From Myroides guanonis (lineage in GTDB: Bacteria > Bacteroidota > Bacteroidia > Flavobacteriales > Flavobacteriaceae), in contig NZ_FORU01000002.1 in the NCBI RefSeq assembly GCF_900114085.1, forward strand, positions 1 through 64,000: DNA of 64,000 nucleotides. The letters run 5' to 3'. The translations under genes were made by a program, and so were the position numbers. Shown in pieces: positions 48,642 to 57,002 of the stretch. Positions within the stretch are counted from its first letter, which is position 1; each line of letters begins with the position of its first letter. The notes under the pieces were generated by a model. The model saw nothing but the letters and a program-made list of their open reading frames with translations, had not been told where the DNA came from and did not search any database.

Positions 48642-49652
48642 TTATTTTGAAGAAACGTTTAACATTTCCCAAAGCTTATCTTTTAATTCAACCAAGCCCT
48701 GTTGCGCTACTGCTGATATAAACAAATATGGTATTCCATCGAAGTCTTTATCCAACTGAACCTTCATCTCTCCTTTCAATTCCTCATCCAGCATATCTAC
48801 TTTAGAAATCACAACCAACCTGTCCTTATCTAACATTTCGGGATTATATCTTCTAAGTTCATCAAGAAGAATATCATACTCCTTTTTAATATCATCTGCA
48901 TCTGCAGGAATTAAAAACAACAAAGTAGAATTCCTTTCAATATGCCTTAAAAAATAATGCCCCAAGCCTTTCCCTTCAGCAGCTCCTTCAATAATCCCTG
49001 GAATATCAGCCATAACAAATGACTGAAAATCTCTATAAGCAACAATTCCAAGATTCGGCTTCAATGTCGTAAACGGATAATCACCAATTTTAGGTTTTGC
49101 AGAAGTTAACACAGATAAAAGTGTAGACTTACCAGCATTAGGAAATCCAACCAAACCAACATCGGCTAATACTTTTAATTCAAGAATAATATCTAGTTCT
49201 TGACTAGAAATTCCTGGTTGTGCATAACGAGGTGTTTGATTAGTAGAACTTCTAAAGTGCCAGTTACCTAAACCTCCTTTTCCACCTTCTGCCAAAATCC
49301 GTTTCTCACCATGCTCCGTAATTTCAAAAAGAACCTCACCAGTCTCTTTGTCTTTAACAACAGTACCCAGTGGTACTTCAATCACTTTGTCTTCTCCATC
49401 AGCACCAGTACTTCTAGAACTTGCTCCATCACCTCCATGCCCAGCCTTAATATGGCGTGCAAATTTCAAATGATACAACGTCCACAAACCTTCATTTCCT
49501 ACAACATATACGTGACCTCCTCGGCCACCATCTCCACCATCAGGACCTCCCTTTTCAATAAATTTCTCACGATGTAAATGCGTAGATCCTTTCCCTCCTT
49601 TTCCTGAAGCAACATAGATTTTCACATAATCGACAAAGTTCCCTTCTGTCAT
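48642..49652 (-). CDS. obg: GTPase Obg/CgtA
   Basis: Obg is a ribosome-associated GTPase needed for 50S assembly and stress control. The 336-residue product has the Gly-rich Obg fold ([20 protein letters not shown]) and a G domain with G1 [17 protein letters not shown]3 [17 protein letters not shown] and G4 VISKVDML. It lacks a long C-terminal OCT domain, ending about 12 residues after the G domain. It is the last gene of hpt-adk-obg. Confidence 0.95.
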   Translation of the reverse strand: MTEGNFVDYVKIYVASGKGGKGSTHLHREKFIEKGGPDGGDGGRGGHVYVVGNEGLWTLYHLKFARHIKAGHGGDGASSRSTGADGEDKVIEVPLGTVVKDKETGEVLFEITEHGEKRILAEGGKGGLGNWHFRSSTNQTPRYAQPGISSQELDIILELKVLADVGLVGFPNAGKSTLLSVLTSAKPKIGDYPFTTLKPNLGIVAYRDFQSFVMADIPGIIEGAAEGKGLGHYFLRHIERNSTLLFLIPADADDIKKEYDILLDELRRYNPEMLDKDRLVVISKVDMLDEELKGEMKVQLDKDFDGIPYLFISAVAQQGLVELKDKLWEMLNVSSK

Positions 49653-49739
49653 CTCTTTCTATTTTTAGCGTACAATCTCAGATTGCAAAAATTCTTAATG
49701 TGTAAATAAAGCCGTTTACACCACAGCAATTCACAATTA

Positions 49740-50315
49740 CTAAACCAAAGTATCAATAATAGTACTCAAACGAGCAGTAATATCTTGTATAGAACCGATA
49801 CCATTGATAGCGTAATAATTACCTTTATTCTTATAGTAATCAATTAGAGGAGCGGTTTTTTCATTATATTCCTCATAACGATTTCTAATCTTATCTTCAT
49901 CTTGATCATCAGATCTTCCGCTTGTTTTTCCACGCTCTAAAATACGCTTCACCAAAACCTCATCATCAGCCTCTAAAGCAATAGTAGCTGTTAATTTCAA
50001 CCCCTTTGAAGTTAATAAAGTTTCAAGCTCTTCTGCTTGTTTAATAGTTCTAGGGAAACCATCAAATAAAAAGCCCGCAGCATCCATGTTCTTCTCCACC
50101 TCATCTTTCAACATATTGATGGTAATCTCATCTGGAACCAATTCTCCTTTGTCGATATACACTTTTGCTTCTTTTCCTAAGGCAGTATCATTTTGTAAAT
50201 TAAAACGAAAAACATCTCCAGTTGAGATGTGTTTTAGATTATACTTTTCCTTTAAAAAAGCAGCCTGCGTTCCTTTTCCTGCACCCGGTTTTCCAAATAA
50301 AACTATTGAAATCAT
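49740..50315 (-). CDS. adk: Adenylate kinase
   Basis: Adk balances AMP, ADP and ATP. The 191-residue protein is the short form without a LID zinc domain, as in many Bacteroidota. It has the P-loop FGKPGAGKGTQA, the NMP segment HISTGDVFRF and FDGFPRTIKQAEELE, then the LID helix RSDDQDEDKIRNRYEEY. It lies between hpt (23 bases upstream) and obg. Confidence 0.97.
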   Translation of the reverse strand: MISIVLFGKPGAGKGTQAAFLKEKYNLKHISTGDVFRFNLQNDTALGKEAKVYIDKGELVPDEITINMLKDEVEKNMDAAGFLFDGFPRTIKQAEELETLLTSKGLKLTATIALEADDEVLVKRILERGKTSGRSDDQDEDKIRNRYEEYNEKTAPLIDYYKNKGNYYAINGIGSIQDITARLSTIIDTLV

Positions 50316-50338
50316 ATTCTATATTGTATATTTTTTTA

Positions 50339-50869
50339 TTATTTAATTTGATAAATTTCTGATAAATTTCGACCATGCTTATCGTAGTCCATACCATAAC
50401 CAACAATAAATTTATTCTCAATCTCAAAACCTACATAGTCAAGAGGAATATCTTTTGTATAAGCCTCAGGCTTCAAACAAAGTGTAAAAATCTTCACATT
50501 CTTAGGCTTATGCTGATCAAAAATATCTTTTAAAGTCACCAAGGTATTTCCAGTATCTACAATATCCTCAACCAATATAACAACTCGGTCGGTAACATCG
50601 ACATCTAGCCCTAAAAGCTGAGTAACCTTATTAGTAGACTGAGTTCCAATATAAGAGGCCATCTTTACAAAACTCATTTCACAAGCCCCCTTATAATGCT
50701 TTACCAAATCAGATAAAACCATAAATGAACCGTTTAAAACACCTATAAAAACAGGCACCTCTCCATTCATATCCGACTCTATCTGAGCCGCCAAAGCCTT
50801 CAATCTTACATCGATTTTTTCGGCGTCTATAAAAGGGATAAATGTTTTGTCTAAAACCTGTATTTCCAT
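50339..50869 (-). CDS. hpt: Hypoxanthine phosphoribosyltransferase
   Basis: Hpt salvages hypoxanthine (and often guanine) to IMP and GMP using PRPP. The product of about 176 residues has the PRTase motif VVILVEDIVDTGNTLVTL and the hood region (IGVLNGSFMVLSDLVK). The start at the ATG at 50869 (MEIQVLDKTF) is supported by a TATATTTG box at 50890-50897. A longer open frame reaching 51046 is unlikely because it crosses this promoter and the divergent gene. Confidence 0.95.
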   Translation of the reverse strand: MEIQVLDKTFIPFIDAEKIDVRLKALAAQIESDMNGEVPVFIGVLNGSFMVLSDLVKHYKGACEMSFVKMASYIGTQSTNKVTQLLGLDVDVTDRVVILVEDIVDTGNTLVTLKDIFDQHKPKNVKIFTLCLKPEAYTKDIPLDYVGFEIENKFIVGYGMDYDKHGRNLSEIYQIK

Positions 50870-50889
50870 ATCAGAATAATCGTAATTTG

Positions 50890-50897
50890 CAAATATA
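50890..50897 (-). promoter_or_regulatory. -7 box of the hpt-adk-obg operon
   Basis: TATATTTG on minus, 21-28 bases before the hpt ATG. Confidence 0.6.
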
Positions 50898-50929
50898 CAA
50901 AAACTCTGCTTGTTTTTAGTTTCTTTGCT

Positions 50930-50959
50930 TGGAATTAGTATATTATGCTTTTTCTTTGC
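50930..50959 (+). promoter_or_regulatory. Probable promoter of the 179-residue protein gene
   Basis: TTG (50930-50932), a 19-base gap and TTTCTTTG (50952-50959) fit the Bacteroidota pattern with one mismatch (T for A in the second position of the -7 element), 24 bases before the ATG. Confidence 0.4.
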
Positions 50960-50983
50960 TATAAATTCTATTATCCGTAAAAA

Positions 50984-51523
50984 ATGCACACCAAATTCCT
51001 TATTCAACAAATCAATTCTTGTACGGCTCTTCTTAAATCTAGACAAACATTATATACATGGATTCTCAATAATCCTGAATACATTCCTACCTTATTTGAT
51101 ATAGGTCTTAACAATCAACACCCCAATCAACACAAAGCAGCTTGGATAATAGAGTTTCTCTTAGTAGACAACCTTTCAATAATTCTACCGCAATTAGCTC
51201 GCTTCTGCACACAATTTCCTGAGATAAAAAATGAAAGCACCAAACGCTCTTTAGGTAAAATTGCATCGCTATTGACACAATCAAAAATCATTGAATTAAA
51301 CCGAAAACAAAAAGAGACCTTAATGGAAACCGCACTCAGTTGGCTTATTGACAATACCAAAGTAGCTTCCAAATGTCACGCAATAGATATAATCTTAAAC
51401 TTATCATATGACTTTTCGGAACTCACAAAACTAGCAAACGAAACCATAGAACAACAATACGCAAGCAGTAGTCCAGCATTCCAAATCAGAGCACGAAAAT
51501 TCAAACAAAACTTAATCATTTAA
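50984..51523 (+). CDS. Small all-helical protein, HEAT-like, function unknown
   Basis: The 179-residue product has no signal peptide. It consists of amphipathic helices in a repeating pattern (KAAWIIEFLLVDNLSIILPQ, SLGKIASLLTQ, ASKCHAIDIILNLS, AFQIRARKFKQNLI), which suggests HEAT-type alpha-alpha repeats and a binding or scaffold role. It is divergent from hpt. I recognise no named family with certainty, and its biological role is unknown. Confidence 0.6.
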   Translation: MHTKFLIQQINSCTALLKSRQTLYTWILNNPEYIPTLFDIGLNNQHPNQHKAAWIIEFLLVDNLSIILPQLARFCTQFPEIKNESTKRSLGKIASLLTQSKIIELNRKQKETLMETALSWLIDNTKVASKCHAIDIILNLSYDFSELTKLANETIEQQYASSSPAFQIRARKFKQNLII

Positions 51524-51659
51524 ATTAAAAAAGCCCTTATTATATAAGTAAATAAAGTGTTATTACTTTTTTTCAACCAACATTCCACAAAATTATACAC
51601 ATAAATTCTTCAATTGTAACTATAATAAATTTCTCACATTAATAACAAGAAACCAAAAG

Positions 51660-52283
51660 CTAGAACTCTATGATTCTATGTCTTAAAGCATACAATACCA
51701 CACCAACAAAATTTTTTGAATTAGTCTTACAGATTAAATTCCCTCGAAAGGCCTCAACCGTCCTGATACTTATCCCCAACTCTACGGCAATTTCCTTAGC
51801 ACTAAATTCCTGTGCAGACAATCGAATAATCTGAACCTCACGTAAAGTAAAATCTTTCACCAATTCATCATCAGTAAGATTAGCTAAAACATGAGCAACA
51901 TCCTTATCTAAATAAAAGCCATTAACAAATATACTCTCTAAAGCTTTTTTTAATATATGAGGGTCAATTTTTTTTGTCAGGTAACCATCAGCACCTAGGT
52001 GCATAATCTTTTGTATAGAATCCTTATCATTCAACAAAGTCAAAACGACTATTTTTATATCAGGATAAAACTCCCTTAAATACATCCCTGTTTCAAACCC
52101 ATCCATTACAGGCATTTGTAAATCTAGAAGTACTACATCTACATTTAACTTCCCTACTTTTCTCAACAGTTGTAATCCATTCTCAGCTTCCAACACCACT
52201 TCCATATTATCAAAATGGTCAATAAGAAACTTTAAACTTTTTCTAAATAAAGTATGATCATCTGCTAAGGCTATTTGTATCAT
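51660..52283 (-). CDS. NarL/FixJ-type response regulator
   Basis: A response regulator of about 207 residues. The receiver domain (1-120) has the acidic pair in ALADDHTLFRKSL, the phospho-acceptor Asp54 in VVLLDLQMPVMDGFETG and the Thr/Lys positions in VVLTLLND and YLTKKID. A LuxR-type helix-turn-helix (about 145-205: LTLREVQIIRLSAQEFSAKEIAVELGISIRTVEAFR in pieces) follows. The ATG at 52283 overlaps the kinase stop codon by four bases (ATGA), so they are coupled. It would activate or repress genes when phosphorylated by that kinase; its targets are not visible. Confidence 0.92.
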   Translation of the reverse strand: MIQIALADDHTLFRKSLKFLIDHFDNMEVVLEAENGLQLLRKVGKLNVDVVLLDLQMPVMDGFETGMYLREFYPDIKIVVLTLLNDKDSIQKIMHLGADGYLTKKIDPHILKKALESIFVNGFYLDKDVAHVLANLTDDELVKDFTLREVQIIRLSAQEFSAKEIAVELGISIRTVEAFRGNLICKTNSKNFVGVVLYALRHRIIEF

Positions 52284-53047
52284 CCTTTTATCTTTTTTCT
52301 TATAAAAATACAATTACCACTATCACTTGGTAATTGAACTAAAATAGCTTTCAAATTAGATAATCTCGCTTTTATATTCCTAATTCCCATACCTTTTGCT
52401 GTTTTTGATGCTTTAAAAAAATCGTAAGAACACCCATCATCTAAAAAACGAAAAACATATTCTCCTTCAATACAATCAACACTAAACTTTATACTTGAAG
52501 CCTTTCCATGTTTTAAAACATTTTCTGTCAACTCTTGTATACATCTATATAGCTCATAAGATTCTGAAGTTGTTAACAGCAATCCTTCTGAAAAATACCT
52601 AGCTTCTACTCTCACTTTATATGTTTTCTCTACCCTATTAAAAAAATCTTTCAAAACCGCTTGTAAATCTTCAGTTTCCAACAAAGGAGGCATCAAGTTA
52701 TAACTAACCCTTTGAACCTCATCAATTGTAATCCCTAAAGCAGTCTTAATTTCACAAAGTAACTGTACATTCTCTATCTGTCGATTTTTTAATTCTAATA
52801 CCCCAACTAAATTAAGAATAGCACTAATATCTCCACTTATACCATCATGTAAATCAGCAGCCACCCTATTTCTCTCCGTTTTTTCAGCCTCTAAAGTGGC
52901 TTTCAATCCAACTTCTGCTTCATGCTGCTTAACTATATAAAATCTCCGTTGATAAAATACAGCTAACAACACAATAGATAGAGCCATAAAGGCCATAAAT
53001 AAGGTGCCCAACCAAAAAACCCACTTTAAGTCATTTTCATTCTCCAT
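52280..53047 (-). CDS. HisKA_3-type sensor histidine kinase
   Basis: A kinase of about 255 residues, with one membrane helix near the N-terminus (about 9-32) and no periplasmic sensor domain. It has a HisKA_3 dimerisation domain with the phospho-acceptor His67 in VAADLHDGISGDISAIL and a HATPase_c domain (LTENVLKHGKASSI, FLDDGCSY, GMGIRNIKARL). Its own sensor part is missing, so the signal probably comes from the overlapping upstream membrane protein. The start is the ATG at 53047 (MENENDLKW), inside the end of that upstream gene. Confidence 0.92.
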   Translation of the reverse strand: MENENDLKWVFWLGTLFMAFMALSIVLLAVFYQRRFYIVKQHEAEVGLKATLEAEKTERNRVAADLHDGISGDISAILNLVGVLELKNRQIENVQLLCEIKTALGITIDEVQRVSYNLMPPLLETEDLQAVLKDFFNRVEKTYKVRVEARYFSEGLLLTTSESYELYRCIQELTENVLKHGKASSIKFSVDCIEGEYVFRFLDDGCSYDFFKASKTAKGMGIRNIKARLSNLKAILVQLPSDSGNCIFIRKKIKG

Positions 53048-53670
53048 ACTCCAATACTTAACATAATTCTTAAAAACAAAGTAGCTAAAACATTCACCAA
53101 CCAATAATCATAAAAATACAAAGATGTCTCGACAAGAAAACCGCTCAGAGAAAACAGAAAAAAAGTACTTGCACAATAAATCAAGTAACCCGACACAAAA
53201 TAAAAATCAGCATTCTTCCATAAATCTTTTATTTCCTTATTCAAAAACAGTTTTTTAAACCAAGAAAAAGAAGAAACTATAACCAATAAAACTATCGGTA
53301 TCTGACTTATAAACAAGGATAAAAAAATATTTTCAGTTCGAAAAAACATCCAAGAAATCAAATAAAAAAACACAAAAAAAACAGCAAAGAAAATTTCAAA
53401 CTCTTGCTTCTTTTTAATAAAGTTCAATTCTCTATAATAATAAAACAAAGCTGTAAATTCTAATACTGCATAAATTTGAAACCAATAACTAGAACCTATT
53501 ATCGAATAAATCACCCCAATTTGTTCATAAATCGTAGCGATAAAAGTCAAAGTTATAAATGGAAAAACTATCTCTTTCCCTAAATTTAACTTCGTTCCTT
53601 TCCTCAACAAATACAAACAAATTGGGATAATACCAGAATATAATGCAATAAGATACAGAACCTTATACAA
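53026..53670 (-). CDS. Multi-pass membrane protein, probable sensory partner
   Basis: The 214-residue product is almost wholly hydrophobic, with six or seven membrane segments (LYLIALYSGIIPICLYLL, VFPFITLTFIATIYEQIGV, FFAVFFVFFYLISWMFF, LSLFISQIPIVLLVIV, FVSGYLIYCASTFFLFSLSG and others). No catalytic motif is seen. It lies between a small cytosolic protein and a kinase that lacks a sensor. It overlaps the upstream gene by eight bases and the kinase start by 22. The natural reading is a membrane sensor or scaffold for the kinase, which is inference. Confidence 0.7.
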   Translation of the reverse strand: MYKVLYLIALYSGIIPICLYLLRKGTKLNLGKEIVFPFITLTFIATIYEQIGVIYSIIGSSYWFQIYAVLEFTALFYYYRELNFIKKKQEFEIFFAVFFVFFYLISWMFFRTENIFLSLFISQIPIVLLVIVSSFSWFKKLFLNKEIKDLWKNADFYFVSGYLIYCASTFFLFSLSGFLVETSLYFYDYWLVNVLATLFLRIMLSIGVWRMKMT

Positions 53671-53983
53671 TATTGTATGACCTAATTAAAGCACTATTAA
53701 CAGGACAATAAGAAGGACAGACATTTAAACGTTCTAGTATAACACCCTGTGTCATATCCTCTCCATCATCATCGATTCCCACTAACACTAAATTACTATT
53801 GCCGTTTTCAGCGTCAATTCCATTATAAATCCTTACTCCCTCACACCCCACTTGCTGTATAATATCTAATAATTTATCCTTGCTAACAGCATAAGCTATA
53901 TTTCCACTTGGAAAGCTTTCCTGATACTCATGTGTAAATTCAATAGCTTCAGCTAACGTGATAATTTCTCCATTGTTTTTCAT
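53663..53983 (-). CDS. Conserved small protein leading the kinase operon
   Basis: The 106-residue product begins MKNNGEIITLAEAIEFTHEYQ and has a mixed alpha/beta pattern with VGCEGVRIYNGIDAENGNSNLVLVGIDDDG in pieces and a Cys-rich end (NVCPSYCPVNSALI). There is no signal peptide or membrane helix. I believe related small proteins occur beside similar kinase genes in flavobacteria, but I cannot give a family name. The CPxxCP pair could bind metal or respond to redox. The start is the ATG at 53983, placed just after the candidate promoter, rather than an upstream codon at 54148. Confidence 0.65.
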   Translation of the reverse strand: MKNNGEIITLAEAIEFTHEYQESFPSGNIAYAVSKDKLLDIIQQVGCEGVRIYNGIDAENGNSNLVLVGIDDDGEDMTQGVILERLNVCPSYCPVNSALIRSYNIV

Positions 53984-54010
53984 AATATTTTTTTTTAAAA
54001 TTTTGTATCT

Positions 54011-54041
54011 CAAAAATGAGAAATTAAATCCTAATTCGCAA
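54011..54041 (-). promoter_or_regulatory. Probable promoter of the kinase operon
   Basis: On minus, TTG (54041-54039), a 20-base spacer and CATTTTTG (54018-54011) match the Bacteroidota consensus with one mismatch, leaving a leader of about 20 bases before the first ATG. Confidence 0.45.
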
Positions 54042-54203
54042 TACGTAGAAATACTATACAGAGTGTTAAAATTAAAGACTAATAACATATTCTTAGGAAT
54101 CACGCCTATTTCAAGACAATTACCTATTTGAAATTTTAACATAATCAATCTAAAAAAAATAAATTTTTACAAAATGGACCAAACTACCTTCTAAAAACCA
54201 AGG

Positions 54204-54484
54204 ATAATTCAAAAAGAACAACAGCCAATCGATGGAAAATACATCTCAAAAGGTTTCTACCCTAGTGCTTTAACTAAAGACTTCCCTTTAAAAGGAAAAT
54301 CCGTAAAACTACATGTACAATATCGTCGTCGGACAGATAAACAAGATAGATAAAAGTACGTAATTGGAATGTGACTGTTAAAGGGACACTAATGACCACA
54401 GAGCTTTCTGAGTTTAACAAAAAAGTCGATATTATAATTCTTAGCTTTAAAGCTATAAGTATTTTCCTTGCACTCTATCTATAG
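54204..54484 (+). pseudogene. Decayed ISAon1-type transposase N-terminal fragment
   Basis: Two overlapping frames together resemble the N-terminal region of ISAon1-family transposases. The first, 54204-54353, reads IIQKEQQPIDGKYISKGFYP, then TKDFPLKGKSVKLHV, and ends in TAA. The second, from 54356 in another frame, reads RNWNVTVKGTLMTTELSEF and ends in TAG at 54484. The family usually shows a similar "SKGF...DFP..G..V.L...RR" segment, then "W...AKGTRMT.EF". The frameshift, the stop and the missing C-terminal part show it is dead. It is an inference by pattern, and a database comparison would be needed. Confidence 0.5.
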
Positions 54485-54520
54485 TGCATCTATAGTGTAT
54501 CTATACTCCATCTATAGAAT
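54477..54520 (+). repeat. 11-bp tandem repeat array (ATCTATAGTGY type)
   Basis: Four head-to-tail 11-base units begin at 54477, 54488, 54499 and 54510, each ATCTATAnnnn. Part of the array is then mirrored by inverted units further on. Confidence 0.75.
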
Positions 54521-54548
54521 AAGCCTTTTCTATAGATGGAGTATAGAT
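54499..54548. repeat. 21-bp perfect inverted repeat with 8-base loop
   Basis: 54499-54519 is exactly complementary to 54528-54548. The arms include two of the tandem units, so direct and inverted copies are interleaved. The structure could be an element end, a recombination relic or a stable hairpin; it does not look like a terminator because no T-run follows. Confidence 0.8.
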
Positions 54549-54748
54549 GGAATATAGTCAGTATATAGACACACCTAAAACAATTTTCGCTCTCCGAAAC
54601 TCAAAAAATCAAACAAAAAATCACAAAGGTTCCAATTTTTCAACAATCCCTCCAAGCTTTTGAAAACAGAAATTATTTGATACATTTAACTAATTCATTT
54701 TATCTAAACTAGACAAACGATACTTTTCATATATTAAACACCTCAACT
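54549..54748. other. AT-rich intergenic sequence
   Basis: No gene is visible. A TACTTTTC before the next gene (about 54720) resembles a degenerate -7 box. Confidence 0.3.
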
Positions 54749-55174
54749 ATGACAATCATTAAAAAACACTTCTACACTATACTAGCAAGTATAGCTTTAT
54801 CGACTATTATAACAGCTTCTACACAAGCTCAAGAAAGCAACAGTCAGCTTGAAAAAATAGTCACTAAAGTAGATACTAAAGCAAATTACCCAGGTGGTAT
54901 GATGGTCTTTTATAAACAACTCAATAACACATTGGATACAAAAGCTATGAACCTCGATAAAGAGATAAAAACAATTAAAACATTTCTATCTTTTAACGTT
55001 GAAGTAGACGGTAGTTTAACGGATATTAAAATTACAAAAGGAGAATTAGGTGGTATTGCAGATAAAATTCTCATCGAAACCTTAATAAATGCTGGAAAAT
55101 GGCAACCCGCATTACTAGACGAAAAACCCGTTAAAAGCAACTTTATATTACTTATCTCTAAAAGCATAGAGTAA
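54749..55174 (+). CDS. Secreted protein with TonB C-terminal-like domain
   Basis: A 141-residue protein with a signal peptide (cut near TASTQAQ) and a C-terminal part of about 90 residues resembling the TonB C-terminal domain: FNVEVDGSLTDIKITKGELGG followed by INAGKWQPALLDEKPVKSNFILLISKSIE. It lacks the Pro-rich linker and membrane helix of real TonB, so it is not an energy transducer itself. Such isolated domains may bind TonB-dependent receptors or the cell wall. It is a single gene next to the transposase relic. Confidence 0.65.
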   Translation: MTIIKKHFYTILASIALSTIITASTQAQESNSQLEKIVTKVDTKANYPGGMMVFYKQLNNTLDTKAMNLDKEIKTIKTFLSFNVEVDGSLTDIKITKGELGGIADKILIETLINAGKWQPALLDEKPVKSNFILLISKSIE

Positions 55175-55255
55175 GACTTAACATACAGCAAAGACTTTTA
55201 AGGTTTTGAAACCTTGAAGGTTTAAATAAATCGCGCTTCTCTACTATTTTTCAAT

Positions 55256-55263
55256 TATCTTTG
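55256..55263 (+). promoter_or_regulatory. -7 box of purK-purE
   Basis: TATCTTTG fits TAnnTTTG and lies 18-25 bases before the purK ATG. Confidence 0.55.
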
Positions 55264-55280
55264 CACAAATACACAAAATA

Positions 55281-56435
55281 ATGAACTATTTTTCTTCTGA
55301 TTTCCGTTTGGGAATATTAGGTGGTGGACAGCTTGGAAAAATGCTTTTGTCTGACACTAGAAAGTTTGATATCGCAACGCTTATTTTAGACCCTAGTGAG
55401 GAAGCACCCGCACAATATGGTGCTTTTGAGTTTATACAAGGGGATTTAATGGATTTTGATACAGTATATCAATTCGGTAAAAAAACTGATTTACTGACTA
55501 TTGAAATTGAAAACGTAAATCTAGACGCTTTAGAAAAGTTAGAAGAAGAAGGACACAAAGTATATCCTTCTCCAAAAACCCTACGTTTAATTCAACATAA
55601 AGGAAAACAGAAAGATTTTTACAATCAAAATCAAATACCTACCGCTCCTTATCAACGTTTTGAGTCTATAGACGAGTTAAAAAAGCAAGCAGCTGGTACT
55701 GGTTTTACCTTTCCGTTTATATGGAAAGCAGCTCAGTTTGGTTATGATGGAAATGGCGTAAAGGTGGTTCGCAGTTTAAGCGACCTAGACGCATTGCCAA
55801 ACACTCCTTGTATTGCAGAGGAAATGATTCCTTTTAAAAACGAATTAGCTGTTATTGTTGCGCGCAGTGCATCAGGTGAAATAAGAACCTACCCAGTAGT
55901 AGAAATGGAATTTCATCCAGAAGCAAATCAAGTAGAATATGTCATTTGTCCAGCTCGTATTGAAAAAAATGTCGCAGATAAAGCGAGATCCATCGCACTT
56001 AAAGTATCAGAAAAATTCAACCATGTTGGATTGTTAGCTGTTGAAATGTTTCAAACTAAAGATGATGAAATACTTGTTAATGAAGTAGCTCCTCGTCCAC
56101 ATAATTCTGGTCATTATTCTATTGAGGCGAGTTATACCTCTCAATTCGAACAACACATTAGAGCTATTCTAGACTTACCTCTTGGAAATACCGACAGTAA
56201 AGTAGCGGGAATTATGGTAAACCTTGTAGGGGCAGAAGGCTATTCGGGTCAGGTGCACTACGAAAATATGGAACACATTTTAAAAATAGATGGCGTTACA
56301 CCTCATATCTATGGAAAAAGAGAAACACGTCCGTTTCGAAAAATGGGACATGTTACCATCGTAAATCCCGACATGAATGAAGCTCGAAAAATTGCTCAAC
56401 AAGTAAAAGAAACGATTCAAGTAATTAGCAAATAA
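55281..56435 (+). CDS. purK: N5-carboxyaminoimidazole ribonucleotide synthase
   Basis: PurK uses ATP and bicarbonate to carboxylate AIR in purine synthesis. The 384-residue ATP-grasp protein shows RLGILGGGQLGKMLL at the start, the PFIWKAAQFGYDGNGV strand and the metal-binding segment VNEVAPRPHNSGHYSIEAS. The gene is followed after four bases by purE. Together they replace the single-step carboxylase of some other bacteria. Confidence 0.97.
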   Translation: MNYFSSDFRLGILGGGQLGKMLLSDTRKFDIATLILDPSEEAPAQYGAFEFIQGDLMDFDTVYQFGKKTDLLTIEIENVNLDALEKLEEEGHKVYPSPKTLRLIQHKGKQKDFYNQNQIPTAPYQRFESIDELKKQAAGTGFTFPFIWKAAQFGYDGNGVKVVRSLSDLDALPNTPCIAEEMIPFKNELAVIVARSASGEIRTYPVVEMEFHPEANQVEYVICPARIEKNVADKARSIALKVSEKFNHVGLLAVEMFQTKDDEILVNEVAPRPHNSGHYSIEASYTSQFEQHIRAILDLPLGNTDSKVAGIMVNLVGAEGYSGQVHYENMEHILKIDGVTPHIYGKRETRPFRKMGHVTIVNPDMNEARKIAQQVKETIQVISK

Positions 56436-56439
56436 GAAT

Positions 56440-56922
56440 ATGAAAATAGCCGTAGTAATGGGTAGTATCTCAGATATGCCCGTAATGCAAGATGCCATTG
56501 ATATCATTAAAGAATTTGGAATTGAAGTGGAAGTAGATATTGTATCTGCACACAGAACCCCTGAAAAGTTAGTAGATTTTTCTTCTAATGCACATACAAG
56601 AGGAATTCAAGTAATCATAGCAGGTGCAGGTGGAGCTGCGCATTTACCGGGAATGGTTGCCTCTATGTCTCCTCTACCTGTAATTGGAGTTCCTGTAAAG
56701 TCTAGTAACTCTATTGATGGGTGGGATAGCGTATTGTCTATTTTACAAATGCCAGGTGGAGTTCCTGTAGCTACTGTAGCATTAAATGGATCGAAGAACG
56801 CAGGATTACTAGCGATTCAAATATTGGGAAGTCAAAACAAAGACTTGCAACAAAAAATGATTGATTATAAAAATGGATTGAAAGAAGTTGTTTTAAAAGC
56901 AGCAGAGGCTCTGAAAAACTAA
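56440..56922 (+). CDS. purE: N5-CAIR mutase PurE
   Basis: PurE moves the carboxyl group of N5-CAIR to give CAIR. The 160-residue class I product has VVMGSISDMPVMQDA, SAHRTPEKLVDF and GAGGAAHLPGMVASMSPLPVIGVP in pieces, with the active-site His in the AGGAAHLPG loop. Its place after purK is the common arrangement. Confidence 0.97.
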   Translation: MKIAVVMGSISDMPVMQDAIDIIKEFGIEVEVDIVSAHRTPEKLVDFSSNAHTRGIQVIIAGAGGAAHLPGMVASMSPLPVIGVPVKSSNSIDGWDSVLSILQMPGGVPVATVALNGSKNAGLLAIQILGSQNKDLQQKMIDYKNGLKEVVLKAAEALKN

Positions 56923-56939
56923 AACACACACAATACACA

Positions 56940-56970
56940 AAGGGCTGTCACAAAAATGACAGCCTTTTTC
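56940..56970 (+). terminator. Intrinsic terminator after purE
   Basis: An eight-pair stem (GGCTGTCA/TGACAGCC, 56943-56950 with 56957-56964) with a CAAAAA loop is followed by TTTTTC, 20 bases after the purE stop. Confidence 0.9.
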
Positions 56971-57002
56971 ATATCTTTATATTTTTAAAATTACATTACA
57001 AG

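Noticed and set aside
50870-51046. N-terminal extension of hpt
   Set aside because: It would cross a TATATTTG promoter and the divergent gene, and it has no homology to the family N-terminus.
53984-54148. N-terminal extension of the small protein of the kinase operon
   Set aside because: The extra residues are low-complexity and the candidate promoter lies inside the extension.
54477-54548. Possible CRISPR array
   Set aside because: The 11-bp units are contiguous, with no unique spacers, and no cas genes are near.
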